DNA from: Vicia villosa
Taxonomy: Eukaryota; Streptophyta; Magnoliopsida; Fabales; Fabaceae
Direction of reading: 5' to 3'
DNA length: 64,000 nt
Assembly (NCBI RefSeq): GCF_029867415.1
Contig: NW_026705327.1
Span: 558,001-622,000, forward strand
Made by a program: the position numbers and the translations under genes. Below, piece by piece: positions 20,397 through 30,942 of this stretch (position 1 is its first letter; each line of letters opens with the position of its first letter). The notes under the pieces were generated by a model. It saw only the letters and a program-made list of their open reading frames with translations, searched no databases and had not been told where the DNA came from.

Positions 20397-23300
20397 GTTC
20401 TGTGGACCTCCGTTTTTTAATCCGGGCCATACCTCTGATCTGTAGAGATACGTGAACTGACTCTTTTTTATCGCTTAATGCTTTCGCATTTTTGAAAATT
20501 CACAGAGTCGCCACCGACCTTTTATTTTATCCAGTTAAGGAAAGGTTTATAAAAGACACAGAAAAAAGACCTTTGAGAAATTCTGGGTAAGGGGGTAGGT
20601 TATACAAAGGGAAGGTGTTAGCACCCTTTGTATCCATGGTTATCCATGGGCTCTTAAGTTTGCTTAGCTCATTTGTTTTTCGATCACTTTTCAATTGCTC
20701 TGAAATTGCTCATATGTGGCTCCAAATACTTTTGTAAATTGAATTTTGTAACGATCCGTGTGTGGATGTATACAAAATGTTTGTTTATCTTTCGAAAGAT
20801 GTTTTTGAAAAGAACGTTAACTTTGTAATAATCCGTGTTTGGATGTATACAAAGTATTGTCTTTTTTGTTTTGAAAAACAACAATGTATGAGAATTTTGT
20901 TTGTTTTGATTTGAGCAAGCAAACTATGAGGTCTACCCTGAGTTATAAGGTCTTTATCCTATTTCCTTTAAAAATCTATCCTTTCACCGGATATAAACAA
21001 AAGGTTCGATTTTGTACTCAAAACAGTAGAATTTTGACTTTGATTTTGAAAATATGAGAAGGGATTACCTGAAGAGGTGCAAGTGTGATTGTGATTGTAT
21101 TCAGATATTTTATCTTTGAAGTTAGTGATCTAACGGTTCAATTTTATCTTTGTCATACACGCAGTTTATATATGCGGGAAATTAAAATGCGGAAATGTAA
21201 AGTGCGGAAAGTAAATCTACGCTATTACAATGATTGTGCAGGAAATGTAAACTAGCCTATTTACATGAATTTAACATCCTATACATTTATCTAGGAATTT
21301 AAATTGCAAGAAAAATAAAAGGCATGTTTTTGGATTTTTTATGATTTATTTTAATTATAATTAATGCATGATTAATTAAATTAAAATGAAGAAAAAAGAT
21401 GAAAATAGATTTAAACCTAGAAATTAAGTTTAAAATATGTACAAAATATTTGTCAATTAATTTTAAAACAAAACTAATTTTTTTGGAATTTTTGAAATTT
21501 GATTTGAAATTGATTTAAGCTAATTAAAACATAATTATGCAAATAATTATACAAATAATTAAAACTTAAAGAGAAAATTATTCAAAATATGTACAAAATT
21601 AGTTTATAATATATAAACAATATTTAACACAAAGAACAATTTTTTTTTTTATGATTTTTTGATTGGTTAGAATAATTAAAAAGCAAATATATAAATATAT
21701 ACTAATTAATTATGCAAAATATTGAAATTTTGAAGAAAAATAAAATAGAAAATAAAAAGGATACTGATCATGTGTGAAAATCAATGAAGTCCATAGTATA
21801 GGGCTGCTTGTCTGATGCGTTGGATTGGCTTTGAGATTGATCCAAGGGCTCAGATCATGAGGGAACATGATAGCCATGTGGAAATCAGTGCATATGATTA
21901 GTCAGATATTCAAAGTCCACGCTGGGACCCACGCTGGCTGACCAATGAATGAGGAGAAGGGAATCTGCCACGCGTGCTGGTCAAATATTCAACGTCACTA
22001 TTCATCATCCCTAACCTTTTTCCTGCGGATTTTGCTTCGGAAACAACTGCGATTTTACCTGCGGATTTCGCTTCAGATTTCCATGCTTTTGAAAACCTAC
22101 AAAAACAGCCATGAACAAAAACAAAAGGGACCCAGATCGACTTAAAATCACCTCCTGAACACGATGGTGGTGTTAGTTTTGCTATTTGGGCGCTGTAGCT
22201 ATGGATTCGAAGAGGTTAAAGTTTGAACATGCATGAACATTCATCAATGGTATTAAGCCATATTCACGTGGAAACCAACATGTTAAAGCCCAGACCTGCC
22301 CTATAGGACCTCATGAACTCATTAGAATGATTAGTTTATATTGAGGTTAATTAAATATAGGAAAACGAAAATTGATCATGTATGAATATGAAGAACACTT
22401 ATGCACATGATACGACTCTCATGGGACCACACAAAGAGTTTATTCTTACTTTATATGATCTTAGAAGATGATTGGAATGATTGTTTTGTATTGATATTGA
22501 TTGGAATATTGAATTTGAAAATTACAAGGTGTATGGAAATTTTGAGAAATTTGATGAGTTTTCTTGCTATACTCTTGCTATATTTCGTGGGTGTGTTTGT
22601 TGTTGATGTATTCCACTTCTTTTATAGGCCAAGGGCTGCTTGGAAGTGAAGCTAAGAGCATTGATTGCTTTGTTGAAAGTTTGATTTTTAAATATTAAAA
22701 ATCTTTGAAAACTTGACCAAGTCTTGCTCTCCTTCAATGCACTTGCCTTGTACTTCATTTGGCTGCAGAAAAATGGAGATTCTTTGATGAGTCATGCTTG
22801 GAAGTTAAGCTACCATTTATCCATCCATTTTCCTTTTAATTTAATCTTAAAATAAGATAAAATTATGCCAAAAATGGATAAAAAAAGGTGTGGGCTTAGT
22901 CTTGGTCGTGGGAGGCCCATAATAACATGGCAAAGATGTTTGAACCATAAAAACTTGGCCCCTTTTGGAAAAAATGCAATTTTGAACAATGTTGGTTTCA
23001 TGCATTTTCCAAAATTTAGCCAACTTTAACAAGGTGTAAATCCTTCAATTTTTGTCATCTGAAGGAGATCTTGCACTTTTTGGAAACCTCAAAGAGTCCT
23101 CTAACCAATGTCTTTGGTCTCATGTCAAAATGATTTTTGATGCTCCTTGTGTGTCCTTTTGAAAAAAGTGTCTTTTTGTTGACTTTGAAAATGACCTGTA
23201 ATGTCTTTGGTCATATTTTTCAAATGGTGAATGCAATGACCATGGGATTAATTGCATTTTAAAGATAATTGAATTTCCTTGAAAATGAGCTTTTTGGTTT

Positions 23301-24237
23301 GAATTTTTTGGATGAAGGATGAGAGAGTTATGACCAGTCAAAGTTGAGTTGACTTTTCAGGCAAAAACCCTAATTTTGAATCTTAGGGTTTTGTTGATTT
23401 TTGATCTTTCCTTGATGAATTATGATCATCCAATGATCAAATGATGAATCCTTTGACAAAATATGAACTTTGACAAAAAATTTCATTTTTGACTGTCTGT
23501 TGACTTTTTTGGTCAAACGGGTCGTCTGTTGACTGTTTGAGCTGCTGACGGTGCGTCTGAGTGAATTGAAGTTTGAAAATTTGTATGATGGTACTTTGAG
23601 ATATATGGATGTGTATGAAATCCATTTGAGCTCTCAAAAACTTGTTTCTCCTGTAAAAACAAGAAAACCCTAGTCAGGGACTGTTTATGTAGGAGACAGT
23701 TAAGCGTACCTGATTTTTGTGCAGTGTTGAGTTCTGCTAATCGCGTGATATTCAGAAGACTTCTAGAACAAAAATCTTGGAATTTTGAATTGTGACAGAT
23801 TGATTTGATTGATGGTACAAAACACTGAGAATTGTACTGCCAGCAGTTTGGCTGTCAATTGACTGTCCAGGTATAGAGGCAGCAGTTAAAGTGAAAAATC
23901 AACAGTCAAAGTTAATTTTCTTTTTTTGTTTTTGTTTTATGTTTTATGTGAAAAATGAAAGTTTATTTACATGACTTGTTAGAAAAACACAGACATAATA
24001 AATAACTAATATTTACTGTATGCGGGCAAAATTACCGATAATAACCCTGAAAATCATTTAATGCACAGAAATAGGAATATTTGACTGGCAGAAAACACAT
24101 AAAATATTATCTGAGTAATTAAGCAATATTATGACAAATAGTACAACATTTAATACTGACAGTACAAATATTACATACTATATTGAACAGTACGACGAAT
24201 AAACGGTACATTTAAGAAATAAGAAATGCGGCAAATT

Positions 24238-24405
24238 TTAAAAATGACGATTGATAACCCATGCTACAAATAGTAACATGTAGATGATTGGGAGCATAAG
24301 CATCCCAGGTCCACAGTGTTCCGGGCTATGTAGACAGAAGAAAGACATGATCACCGTAGCAATGGTGATGACCATAAGAAAACACGTTTCCCACCGCTTC
24401 TCCAT
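24238..24405 (-). CDS. LTR-encoded small membrane protein, 55 aa (5' LTR copy of OGRE-1)
   Basis: This copy would lie near the 5' end of the element's own RNA. The ATG at 24405 is the first after the TATA box at 24500-24506, and TAA is at 24238-24240. It differs from the 3' LTR copy by one residue at position 2 (Glu for Ala, MEKRWET). It has two hydrophobic segments of about 17 residues, positively charged residues at both ends and Cys at 8, 24 and 31. No homologue is recognised. If translation starts here, ORF1 and gag lie more than 4.5 kb downstream, so they would need splicing, reinitiation or another promoter. Confidence 0.55.
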   Translation of the reverse strand: MEKRWETCFLMVITIATVIMSFFCLHSPEHCGPGMLMLPIIYMLLFVAWVINRHF

Positions 24406-24499
24406 TTTGTCGGGGAAAAAGAAAGGATGGATTATGAAGTGGAAATTTGAGAGATGAATTAGAATTTGATGTGAGATTTTATGGAAGAAAATGGGAGGT

Positions 24500-24506
24500 A
24501 TTTATA
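24500..24506 (-). promoter_or_regulatory. TATA box in OGRE-1 5' LTR
   Basis: CTATAAATACC on the minus strand, followed by a pyrimidine-rich leader without ATG until the 55-codon ORF. This makes it the likely core promoter, with U3 about 500 bp. Confidence 0.6.
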
Positions 24507-25011
24507 GAATGGAAAGAAGGATAGAGACGTTGGGGAATGAGATGATTCCGTACAAAAGGAAAATTTGAGTGGAAATAAGATTTGAAAGAAAGTGGAGATA
24601 GTGTTGGGAAAAAGAGAGATTTGATTTTTGAAAAAGAGATTTGAAAAGATTTTTGAAAATAATGGAATATAGTACAAAAATTAGTGGGAAACAAAAGATA
24701 ATAATAATCTACTTGTTACCAGTACAGTCTGAGTTTCCTGATTCTGCGCCTGCAAAAAGATTTAACTCTGTACCAATTGTGTCAGTACTATTTATCTGTA
24801 AATAAATAAATAGCATGTGTGAAGTAATAAACAGTATTTAGCGTTTGCGTAAGAATAAATTCAACTGCAAGCCAAATTACTGTATAAGAAAAATTCTAAA
24901 AACTAAGTATTTCATATGTCAGGATATTAAAATCCATGATTATATGAGACTCTTAATTTTCAGGTTGGAGTTTTCTTGAAAAAAGATGCGGGCAAATTTT
25001 GGGGTATAACA

Positions 25012-25016
25012 CTAAT
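25012..25016. repeat. Target site duplication of OGRE-1, right copy (CTAAT)
   Basis: Matches 3854-3858 exactly. Confidence 0.95.
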
Positions 25017-25298
25017 CGAATGATAAGCACATCTTATATTGTACTTGTACCCTGGAGCATGATTGGCAGGACTTGAATATGGAGGCAGGAGGGTTATCAT
25101 GTTCTGATTGAGCTGTTGTTGCAGAATTTGAGACAATGGCATGTGCAATGGAGTAAACTTTTCTGCATATACTGATCCTTTTTCTTCTGGGTTAACAAGG
25201 TTATTCAGCTCGTCTTACCCCTTGGCCAAGTTAAGGATCAAGGCTTGGAATTCGGAATCCTGAGCTTGGAGATTCTTAACTGATTGTTCGAGGTTCAT
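25012..25298 (-). pseudogene. OUTER element gag, N-terminal part, internally shortened
   Basis: The ATG at 25298 opens MNLEQSVKNLQAQ, parallel to the Ogre gag start (SIKNLEAQNAQ). After about 27 codons there is a TAA (25215-25217) where Ogre has Gln. The same frame then continues through MPLSQILQ, an ITLLPPY segment and RCAYHS, the start of the Cys-His knuckle, at the OGRE-1 insertion. The roughly 350-residue gag core found in Ogre between these parts is missing, so OUTER is a shortened, probably non-autonomous derivative. Confidence 0.75.
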
Positions 25299-26446
25299 AA
25301 TGCTGAAATAAACAGCGAGGAGGTGAGAAACCTGTGGTAGAAACCTGTGATGCGATGTTATGAATGCAGATGCGATGTTTTCAAGGATCTTTAGGATTTT
25401 AGTTAGTAACATTAGAAAATGATTTTGTCGCGTCATTGTCTGAAGAATTTTGACTTTCGTTTTGGACCGTCCTCCTTTGAGAATCAAGCCCACCATATCC
25501 AGTGGGTCATAGCCTCTGATTCGGGATACTTCTGAATTTGAAGGTACACGGCTAGAGGAAAATAAATCATCTTGCCCCTTGATAGGTGCTGAGTCTCTGA
25601 ATTGGAAGGTATGTGGCCAGAGGAAAATAAATCCTCTTGCCCCTTGATAGGAATTTAGTCCTTGATAAGAGCACCTGAAATTGTGCGTCCTAAATTCCTA
25701 AGATCCTTGAAAGGGTTAGTTAAATCATGTTATACTTATGATGTTTTGATGTTATGCAATGCATCAGGAAAAGCGTGAGATAGTAAGTACTAGTGAGTCC
25801 CACAAGAAAAACCTGCAAGAAAACCAAAGGGTTAGTAGCAAGCACAAACAAATCACACAAGTATCCTTAGGTTTAAAGGCTTGCGTGAAGTTCGTAGCTA
25901 AGTACCCTCCCCACTGAAGTTAAGTTGGTTCAACCTGTCCTAGAATAGTAACCGGGTTCTATGGTGCTCATATCCCTGATCTTTCTCGCGAGCATTGTCT
26001 TAACATGGCACTCGATCGGCCAGCCAAAAGCATCCCTAGAGTCCAATCTCAATGAGTGTAGCATCGAGTATCAACCGGCTTCAGTCAGGAATCCAAATCC
26101 ATCTATCTCGCTACTTCCTATAGGCCAAAGTCAAGTTTAACTAGGGTTCTAAGGGCGAGTTAGTTCTTATGACACCACACGGTAGCCAAATGTCTCCTCG
26201 ATCATATTCAAGGGCCATCAGGTCAAACCAAAGAGTCGCACTAACGGTGGCCACCAGCTCAACCATAACGATACATGTCGTACAGCCTCCATGGTCTAAT
26301 GCCACATACCTAAGGTACACTAGATCCGGGTGTAGGATCTTTCACACAGTAGAATACCCAAAACAACCTTTAAAGATAAAGCAAACAAGTCAAACAAATT
26401 TAAAGTGATCCTAGCTCTAAGGTAACCCCTCTTTTATTCTAAATCA
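25299..26446 (-). other. OUTER element leader, no ORF1
   Basis: About 1.15 kb without an ORF. The part nearest the primer site (25900-26440) is related to the Ogre leader. Acceptor-like sites occur at 25813-25814 and 25303-25304. At 25530-25651 a segment of about 65 bp is duplicated (both copies contain AGAGGAAAATAAATC and TCTTGCCCCTTGATAGG). ORF1 is absent. Confidence 0.65.
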
Positions 26447-26464
26447 TCCCCAGCAGAGTCGCCA
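26447..26464 (-). other. Primer-binding site of OUTER
   Basis: Same 18 nt as in the Ogres (TGGCGACTCTGCTGGGGA on the minus strand), four bases from the LTR edge. It defines OUTER as a minus-strand Tat-type element and 26469 as its LTR end. Confidence 0.88.
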
Positions 26465-28229
26465 GTTCTATAACACGGTGAACTGACTTTTTAATCGAAA
26501 TGTTGCAGATAGCAAGAGTCGCCACCGACTTTTATTTTATCCAATTGGAAAGGCTAAAAGAACAGGAAAGACCTTTTGAAAGATTTTGAGTTCGGAGGGT
26601 AAGTTATACAAAGGGAAGGTGTAAGGCACCCTTTGCATCCATGGTTATCCATGGACTCTTAATTGCTTAGCTCACTTTTAAATTGTTTGAAATGTTTGAA
26701 AAGTAGGGTGTGAATAGGAACCTTTTGAAGAAGAACTTTAGCTCGTAAATAAGCGTAGTCTTTTGACAAGTATTTGAAAATTAGTGGAAAAAGAGTTTGA
26801 ATTTAATTTTGAATTTGAAATAGAGCAAGCAATTAATAGCAACTACCCTAAGTTTGAAAATCGTTCTTTTAGCTTTTCGTGCGAAAGGATCTATCCACGC
26901 CATAAGAGGGCAGAAAGCCTTTCAATTGGATGTTTAAGGGTCATCGAGAATAATCGTTCGCCACAAGACCGTCCCATGCCATAGAGAGGGTAGGTAGTCT
27001 GAGGGAAGGATATAATAGTCATCTTTTATCTTTAGGCATCATGCGAGGATACCTTAGCAATTGGACAATCATCTTATTTTTTTCGAGGCAACTTCGAGGG
27101 AGTTTCAATAACTTTGAAGGCAACATTTGCTTTAGGTATCCTCGGAATCGAGGGACTGGACTATTCTTAGGCAACAAAATTAAGGCAACAAGGCAACAGT
27201 AATAAGGCAACAAGGCAACCAGAGGGATTACTCTAAAGGCGTGTGTGTGGCACAATCAGGTGGTTAATTCAGGTATTTTATCTTATAATTAGTGATCTAT
27301 GTTAATTCAAGGCTTGCACTTTCTAAGATTACTAACCACGCAGTTTGAAATTGCAGAAATTAAAGGCAGGAAAACATAAAGTCCTACGCTATTACAATAA
27401 ACACCTGCGGGGAAGGGGAAATAAAAGCATAAAATAAGAGGGAACAATAATTGGTTTTAAACGTCTTTGAATGCCTTGACCTTCCTCGAACCCTTGATTG
27501 ACTCTGAAAATTAAAATGAAAATAATATGGGTGAGTGTAGGAGAGATTCATTGATTATTTGAAGTAAACCCTATTTTGGGTAAAAGGCAAAATAAGAATT
27601 AAAATGATATTTAAACAAAAAAAAAAAAGAAAAGAGTTAGAACTTAGCTTTTTGATCTGATGGCGCGTGACTGAATGATCTTGGTTAATCCTGAAAATTA
27701 GCCACGAAGAAGAAAAAGTTAGTGCATTAACTGATTTAAACCCTAATTGATTACAAACCCTAAAAAGTTTACAAACCCTAAAGGGTTATTTAAGAAAACT
27801 TATTGTGACCCAAAAGGTTTATAAGGTTTAAAAATGCGTTAGTGGAGAACACCTACCTGAAGATTCTAGGGTTTATAAATGAAAGGTTAACAAAAAATTA
27901 ATTATTAATTTTCAATTAATTAATGAATTAAAAAGATATACAAAAATAACAATTTTTATTGTTTAAAAATAATTATTGATAAAATTAAAAAACAAGTTTT
28001 CGATTAAAATAAATAACTATGAAATTATTATGTATAAAAACTAATTTGGTTAAATAAATAAAAATAAATAAAAGAAATAAATTATAATAATAATAAAAAA
28101 TAAAAGAATATATATAAAAAATTTCATGCAATTAAAAATAAAAACAAAAAAAGAAACTTAGCCTAGATTGGGTGTTGTGCGCTCATGAGGGTACATGGTG
28201 TGATGGCTTAAGGAGGTACTTGCAAAAAT

Positions 28230-28440
28230 AAGATAAGAATAAGAATAAGAATAATAATAATATAATAGTAATAATAAAAATAATATAATAAGAATAATAA
28301 TAGTATAATAGTAATAATAACAATAATAATAGAAGCAATTAACAAAAATATTACTAATAATAATAATTATAATAAAAAAAGGTTAGTAATGATAATAGTT
28401 ACAATAAAAATAAAAAATATTATAATAAGGATTTGGCCTC
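28230..28440. repeat. Imperfect AAT/ATA microsatellite
   Basis: Dense AATAAT and ATAATA runs with interruptions inside the AT-rich part of the OUTER LTR. Confidence 0.85.
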
Positions 28441-29090
28441 ATGTAATTTACAATTTTCCCAAGAAATAAAGAAAGGTTCAGAAAGTTAGATCATGGCTAA
28501 AAAAAATATTATGATCGTAAAAACATAAATTTAAACTAAAATGTAGCAACAATGGGCAAAACAATGATTTCAAAAAAAAACAAGCCTCAGGTATCATCAT
28601 TGGCCAAAAATATTGTAATTCTAGATAAAGTATTTGAAAAAGGTTTTTAAAAAAGGGAGTTGAAAGAAAGTGTTTCGAAACATAAAGAGGATGTCAAAAA
28701 CATAAGAATTTTGATAAAAGGTGGCCTCAAGTATCATCATTGGCCAAAAACTAAAGTTAGTATAAAAACATACATCAAGGGCCCCATATGATAATCATCG
28801 GCCAAAAGGTTTTAAAAACAAAAGGTTTATTTTTAGTTTTGACAAAAAGATTTAGAAAAAGTTTTTTATTTAACAAAAAAAAGAAGAAGAGGAGGCATAG
28901 GAAATCATTGGCCAAGAACCAAGAAAAAGAAGAACAAAAGATATTGAAGAAACTCGGTGAATTGTTTTGTATGTAGTAATTATGAATGAAGAATGGGGTT
29001 GAAGGTGTTAAAAAATAAGGGTTTAGTTGTGAGAGATTGAATTGAGAAATTGGTAATTGTTGTGAATCCATAATGTGTAAAAATTAGTGA

Positions 29091-29098
29091 TATTTATA
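29091..29098 (-). promoter_or_regulatory. TATA box in OUTER LTR
   Basis: The minus strand reads ACTATAAATATC, about 665 bp from the LTR 5' end. A 98-codon ORF begins only about 20 nt downstream, likely upstream of the true start site. Confidence 0.45.
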
Positions 29099-29421
29099 GT
29101 GTAAAGTTAGGTTCAAATAAAAAAGAAGAAAATCAATTAGCATTAATATTATTGACATAACAAAATTATTTGTTTTGATTTTTATCTAATATAGAGAATC
29201 AAATCAAATAAATTTTAATGCTAATTGACTTGGACCAAAAGCTAAGCAAAAGTACTATTTTAATTTTTGATCTTTTTTTTAGCTAAAAAATGCCTAAAAT
29301 AATGAATTACAATTAAAAACTTCTTTTTTTGGATTTTTTTAATATTTTGTGATTTTTGGTGATTTTTTGACTAAAAAATGCATAAAAGTGAAAATTGACT
29401 ATTTTAAAAAATGCCTATTTA

Positions 29422-29612
29422 ATTAGCGCGAAAATTAAATTAAAATAATAAAAAAAATGCAATTTTTATGATTTTTGAATAATGGAGATAAAATTAGAAT
29501 TAAAATTAGAAAACAAATTAGTGCGAAAATTAAATTAAAATAATAAAAAAATGCAATTTTTATGATTTTTGAATAATGGAGATAAAATTAGAATTAAAAT
29601 TAGAAAACAAAT
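29422..29612. repeat. 95 bp direct duplication in OUTER LTR
   Basis: Two adjacent copies from 29422 and 29517 share TTAAATTAAAATAATAAAAA and AATGGAGATAAAATTAGAAT with very few differences. Confidence 0.85.
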
Positions 29613-29637
29613 AAAAGGGAGAAAAGTTAGAAGTAAG

Positions 29638-29700
29638 ATTCGAGCCCGGGACCTCTCGCTCTTGTACCTTTTAATCTCAAATTCTTACCAACTGTGCTAC
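29638..29700 (-). other. tRNA-like module in OUTER LTR
   Basis: On the minus strand a box A-like GTAGCACAGTTGGTAAG (29684-29700) is followed by a box B-like GGTCCCGGGCTCGAATC (29638-29654). It lies within 125 bp of the LTR 5' end, the same kind of place as in the left LTR if that LTR begins just before the window. Confidence 0.5.
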
Positions 29701-29762
29701 GTCATTTATTCGAAATAAAATGGCGTTTGTAAGTATATGAGGTCAAATTTTGGGGTATGACA

Positions 29763-30942
29763 GTGGTTGTGCTCTAAATGAAACACAATGCCTTGATCCT
29801 TTTCATGCTTTCATAAAATCAATATAAACAAAAGATTAAGCATAATAAAATCCATTTAAAATAAAGATTGTGGCCTCCAGCAAATATAAACAATGGAAAG
29901 CTTCCTCACATTTATGGTTTCCAAACTAAAGTGATTCAATCAACGAGCAAGTAATGCAAAAGAATGAATGGTATGGTAATTGTGCAAATGAAAAGTTTCC
30001 TAAACCTGTTATGCTATAAAAAACGATAAATGAGTACCTTGAATGATATGACTTCAAAAACAATATCCTACCATACATTCGCAAGTTGAAACACTCAAGC
30101 TTTGGAAAATCACCTCAAAATTCTTCAAATTACCGACAAAATTCGAGTACAAACAACCAATAAAAAAATTAGAAAAATAAAACTAGTATCTAATACTAAA
30201 TAGCCTTGGTGAAAGTGGGAAAAATGAGTGAACCAAGTGGAATAGGAACCCAACTGGTACAAAGCAAGAAAACAAAATTTTACTATCATCGCTTAGTGGA
30301 TGACAGAAAAACCTGAAAAATCAGAACAGAAACAGTTGTTCCAATTTTCCTCCACTTCACCTAAATACTTCTTAATCCTAATTATAAACAACATTTACAA
30401 CCATTGGGGTGCCTCCCAACAAGCGCTTGTTTTACGTCGTTAGCTCGACGCCTTTATTGTTTCGGTGTTTGGAAAGTAGCTTCCTCCAATCATGCCATGG
30501 TGATGTCTCACCGCACAAGCCTAAAGAAAGTGTCCTAACTAAAGCACTCAACAAACGTTACAGGTTCAAATATATACAATGATTAAACGAACATAAAAAC
30601 CAAAGTATACAACTATATACACAAACAAACACATATATACAAGTATGGAAAAAATACAATTATTATCATACAAAAAGAGAAAATTGGTGAATGTTGAATT
30701 CATAAATTGAAAAGTGAAGATTTTGAATAACGAACGGGTCCGATCTCAACGTATTTCACCAACAAAGTATACTTGTATGCAAACATATACAAGTAACTAT
30801 ATGGTGAACATAAACAAGTAAACATGTACAAGTAAATATATATACGTGAAACTATACAATATATACGTTATATACAAAGCTCAAAACCATAAAAACTATT
30901 GCGATGCAATTCAAGAAACCATCCCCGGCAACGGCGCTATTT
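29763..30942 (-). repeat. Array internal segment 1 (right part) with primer site
   Basis: Non-coding. It is cut on the left by OUTER at the point where other copies read TTATG|GTGGTTGTGCTC. It contains the conserved GGTGCCTCCCAACAAGCGCT block (about 30409) and a primer site at 30922-30939 with one mismatch. Confidence 0.75.

Larger units (their letters stand above)
3859..25011 (-). mobile_element. OGRE-1: complete Ogre (Tat, Ty3-type) retrotransposon
   Basis: The element is 21,153 bp on the minus strand. It has two LTRs with TG..CA ends (20401-25011 and 3859-8582) and perfect 5 bp duplications. Internally, in transcription order, it has a primer site, a leader of about 650 bp, ORF1, gag-protease, a 260 bp intron, RT-RNase H-archaeal-type RNase H-integrase, and a 2 kb 3' region with a minisatellite and hairpins. 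This architecture (extra ORF1, intron between protease and RT, giant LTRs) defines Ogre elements of legumes. The LTRs are almost identical by eye apart from one 115 bp deletion. Frame is lost only at three simple tracts, so insertion appears recent. Confidence 0.96.
20401..25011 (-). repeat. OGRE-1 5' LTR
   Basis: 4,611 bp, nearly identical to the 3' LTR. It lacks 115 bp near 21742, where a repeated AAAAATAAAATA flanked the lost segment. TATA is at 24500-24506 and the 55-codon ORF at 24238-24405. Copies of the telobox palindrome and the ACAAAGGG hairpin are present. Confidence 0.95.
26469..29762 (-). repeat. OUTER element 5' LTR (3.29 kb)
   Basis: It starts on the minus strand with TGTCATACCCCAAAATTTG and ends GTTATA, where a final CA is expected, probably a mutated terminus. 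It contains the conserved ACAAAGGG hairpin block (26608-26635), an AAGGCAAC repeat patch (about 27170-27225), a very AT-rich core (27900-28450), three or four spaced copies of ATCATTGGCCAA (28590-28910), a TATA box at 29091-29098, a 95 bp direct duplication and a tRNA-like module at its 5' end. The right edge abuts array sequence that is continuous in other copies, and this confirms the boundary. Confidence 0.85.

Noticed and set aside
28775..29071. 98-codon minus-strand ORF in the OUTER LTR after a TATA box, with a hydrophobic stretch
   Set aside because: Its ATG is only about 20 nt from the TATA word, so probably upstream of the transcription start. Composition is low complexity and Phe/Leu-rich, as AT-rich DNA gives by chance, and no second copy is available for comparison.
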